Source of the DNA: Acetobacter tropicalis
GTDB taxonomy: Bacteria; Pseudomonadota; Alphaproteobacteria; Acetobacterales; Acetobacteraceae
DNA length: 64,000 nt
Direction of reading: 5' to 3'
Assembly: GCF_001580915.1 (NCBI RefSeq)
Contig: NZ_LHZQ01000215.1
Coordinates: 20,251 to 84,250 of the forward strand
Shown here: piece after piece, positions 62,521-64,000 of the stretch
Numbering within the stretch: position 1 is the stretch's first letter
Layout of the letters: every line of letters starts with the position of its first letter
Notes under the pieces: model-generated
Told to the model about the DNA's origin: nothing
The model's input: the letters and a program-made list of their open reading frames with translations, nothing else
Database searches by the model: none
Made by a program: the position numbers and the translations under genes

Positions 62521-63888
62521 TCACGACTGACGCCGATCCCGCAAGCGGGCCCATGTTTCAAGCCGGTGCCGAACCTCCCGTTCATACCCCCTGCCGGTAG
62601 GATTATAGAAGGTCTGACGCTTCATCCCGTCCGGAAAATAATTCTGGCCGGAGAAGCCTTCTTCCGCGTCATGATCATATTCATACCCCTTGCCGTAGCC
62701 GATATCCTGCATCAGCCGTGTGGGTGCATTCAGAATATGGGCTGGCGGCATCAGGCTGCCTGTCGCCTTGGCGGCACGGCGCACCGCACCATAAGCTTTA
62801 TAAACGGCGTTTGATTTGGGGGCCGTGGCCAGATGCACCACAAGCTGGGCCAGCGCCAGTTCCCCCTCCGGCGAACCAAGCCGTTCGTACGTTTCCCATG
62901 CGGCAATAGCCAATGGCAGGGCGTGCGGGTCTGCCATCCCAACATCTTCCGCAGCAAAGCGTGTCAACCGGCGGGCCAGATAACGGGGGTCCTCCCCGCC
63001 TTCCAGCATCCGGGCGAACCAGTACAACGCCGCATCGGGGTCTGACCCACGTAGAGATTTGTGCAGGGCGGAAATCAGGTTGTAATGTTCTTCACGGTCC
63101 CGGTCATACAACACGGCCCGCTTGGCCAGCAGCCGGGCGAGTGCCTGCGCATCCAGCGGCTGTTCCGTTTTCAGGCTGAGAAGCTGCTCAACCATGTTCA
63201 GCAGATAACGGCCATCCCCGTCCGCCATGGCACGCAATGTGGCGCGGCCTTCTTCCGTAAGGGGGAGCGGCCGACCCGTTTCCTCTTCTGCGCGCACCAG
63301 CAGGGCTTCCATAGCGGAATCGTCCAGCCGGTTCAGCACCATTACCTGACAGCGCGACAAAAGTGCCGAGTTCAATGCAAAGGACGGATTCTCGGTTGTC
63401 GCCCCGACCAGCACAATGGTGCCGTCTTCCACCACGGGCAGAAACCCGTCCTGCTGGGCACGGTTGAAACGATGAATTTCATCTACAAACAGCAGTGTAC
63501 CGCCACCGGATTCCGCCTGCCGCCGCGCATTTTCAAACGCTTTTTTCAGGTCTGCCACGCCGGAAAACACGGCTGAAAGCTGTACAAACTTCAAACCTGC
63601 CGCCTGTGCAAGAAGGCGGGCAATGGTGGTTTTCCCCACACCCGGGCCGCCCCACAGAATCAGACTGGCCAGAGAGCCTCGTTCCAACATGCGGGTAAGG
63701 CTGCCATCCGGCCCCAGCAAATGGCCCTGCCCCACCACATCTTCCAGCCGGTTGGGCCGAAGCCTGTCCGCCAGCGGTTGGTTAGGGGCAGGACGTGCCG
63801 AGGCAGACATGGCAGCATCAAAATTCGGCGGAGGTGCATCTTCCCCAAAAAGATCTCCCGCCATGGGCGTTGTCCGCCGTGCCGCCAT
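62521..63888 (-). CDS. rarA: Replication-associated recombination protein A (RarA/MgsA)
   Basis: This 455-aa AAA+ ATPase acts at stalled forks. Walker A is [15 protein letters not shown] and Walker [17 protein letters not shown]. The N-terminus contains [20 protein letters not shown], and the C-terminal oligomerisation region [20 protein letters not shown] is recognisable. The start is ATG 63888. The rarA-rluC/D-...-ATP12 order is conserved among alphaproteobacteria. Confidence 0.96.
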   Translation of the reverse strand: MAARRTTPMAGDLFGEDAPPPNFDAAMSASARPAPNQPLADRLRPNRLEDVVGQGHLLGPDGSLTRMLERGSLASLILWGGPGVGKTTIARLLAQAAGLKFVQLSAVFSGVADLKKAFENARRQAESGGGTLLFVDEIHRFNRAQQDGFLPVVEDGTIVLVGATTENPSFALNSALLSRCQVMVLNRLDDSAMEALLVRAEEETGRPLPLTEEGRATLRAMADGDGRYLLNMVEQLLSLKTEQPLDAQALARLLAKRAVLYDRDREEHYNLISALHKSLRGSDPDAALYWFARMLEGGEDPRYLARRLTRFAAEDVGMADPHALPLAIAAWETYERLGSPEGELALAQLVVHLATAPKSNAVYKAYGAVRRAAKATGSLMPPAHILNAPTRLMQDIGYGKGYEYDHDAEEGFSGQNYFPDGMKRQTFYNPTGRGYEREVRHRLETWARLRDRRQS

Positions 63889-63920
63889 ACCCTTATCGCC
63901 TTGTTCTGTCCTGGTCCGCG

Positions 63921-64000
63921 TTACTGCCCCTGCTTTGCAAACAGCCGACGCAGTTTGTCATTCGGTAATCCCCCCATTTTTAGTCGGGCGTTGAATGAGA
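63921..64000 (-). CDS. 3' end of an unidentified gene (cut by window edge)
   Basis: The minus strand is open from the window edge to TAA at 63921-63923. The last residues read SFNARLKMGGLPNDKLRRLF and then AKQGQ, a plausible basic C-terminus. There is too little to name it. It precedes rarA, where a DegP-type protease is common, but this end does not look like a PDZ domain. Confidence 0.5.
   Translation of the reverse strand, partial: SFNARLKMGGLPNDKLRRLFAKQGQ

Noticed and set aside
1..64000. CRISPR arrays, insertion sequences, prophage, toxin-antitoxin or secondary-metabolite clusters
   Set aside because: I looked for regular repeats, transposase and integrase motifs, and paired toxin genes on both strands and saw none.

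Overview
This window looks like core chromosome of an acetic acid bacterium (Acetobacteraceae, Alphaproteobacteria; Acetobacter or a close relative is my best guess). The evidence is the gene content and order: yceD-rpmF-plsX-fabH-ihfA-merR, ffh-rpsP-rimM-trmD-rplS-leuCDB, rarA-rluC/D-asmA-ATP12, COQ9 beside rpsU, a MucR/Ros regulator, a PmtA-type phosphatidylethanolamine methyltransferase and an Atm1-type ABC exporter. Base composition is moderately GC-rich by eye and even throughout. I see no insertion sequence, phage, integrase, CRISPR array or rRNA. There is one tRNA, tRNA-Pro(GGG).

Layout. 1-12.4 kb, mostly minus strand: 5' part of fusA, rpmB, an unknown small gene, an Atm1-like ABC exporter, glnD, and a TPR/glycosyltransferase-like gene running into mutS; one Nudix gene is on the plus strand. 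12.5-20.8 kb, plus strand: M32 carboxypeptidase, a secreted royal-jelly/yellow-family protein, thrC behind a structured leader, M16 peptidase, PmbA/TldE-like protein, a TIM44-like membrane protein and a 65-aa membrane protein. 21.0-28.8 kb, mostly minus: a three-gene unit of a degenerate cytochrome oxidase subunit I homologue, heme O synthase and a tiny membrane protein; then pmtA, gshB, and an Lrp regulator translationally coupled to two membrane glycosyltransferases. 29-33.8 kb: trxB and a LysR gene, GDP-mannose synthesis (manC type) divergent from mucR, then ihfB. 33.8-43.7 kb: a UdgX-type DNA glycosylase, murJ, an AI-2E-family permease, tRNA-Pro, the merR/ihfA/fabH/plsX/rpmF/yceD cluster and bamE. 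43.9-48.2 kb: a MarR / response regulator / histidine kinase unit, COQ9 and def, and rpsU. 48.3-57.5 kb: an S9 prolyl oligopeptidase, leuB-leuD-leuC, rplS-trmD-rimM-rpsP and ffh. 57.6-64 kb: a Spy/CpxP-like protein, a 56-aa membrane protein, ATP12, AsmA, RluC/D-like synthase, rarA and the 3' end of one more gene.

How the genes work together. Most units are housekeeping: translation, leucine and threonine synthesis, phospholipid and fatty acid initiation, redox (gshB, trxB), envelope assembly (bamE, murJ, asmA) and repair (mutS, rarA, UdgX). Overlaps of the ATGA, GTGA or TGATG type join COX1-like/ctaB/small protein, Lrp/GT2/GT39, COQ9/def, leuC/leuD, rimM/trmD and asmA/ATP12.

The most unusual element is the COX1-like gene at 22118-23365. 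Compared by eye with heme-copper oxidase subunit I, it keeps the two histidines that hold the low-spin heme but has lost every CuB ligand, the cross-linked tyrosine and the heme a3 ligand. It is still an intact, overlapping partner of heme O synthase. Secondary points of interest are the thrC leader structure, the AT-rich mucR/manC region with repeats, a perfect palindrome before the LysR gene, and the DUF4130-UdgX fusion.
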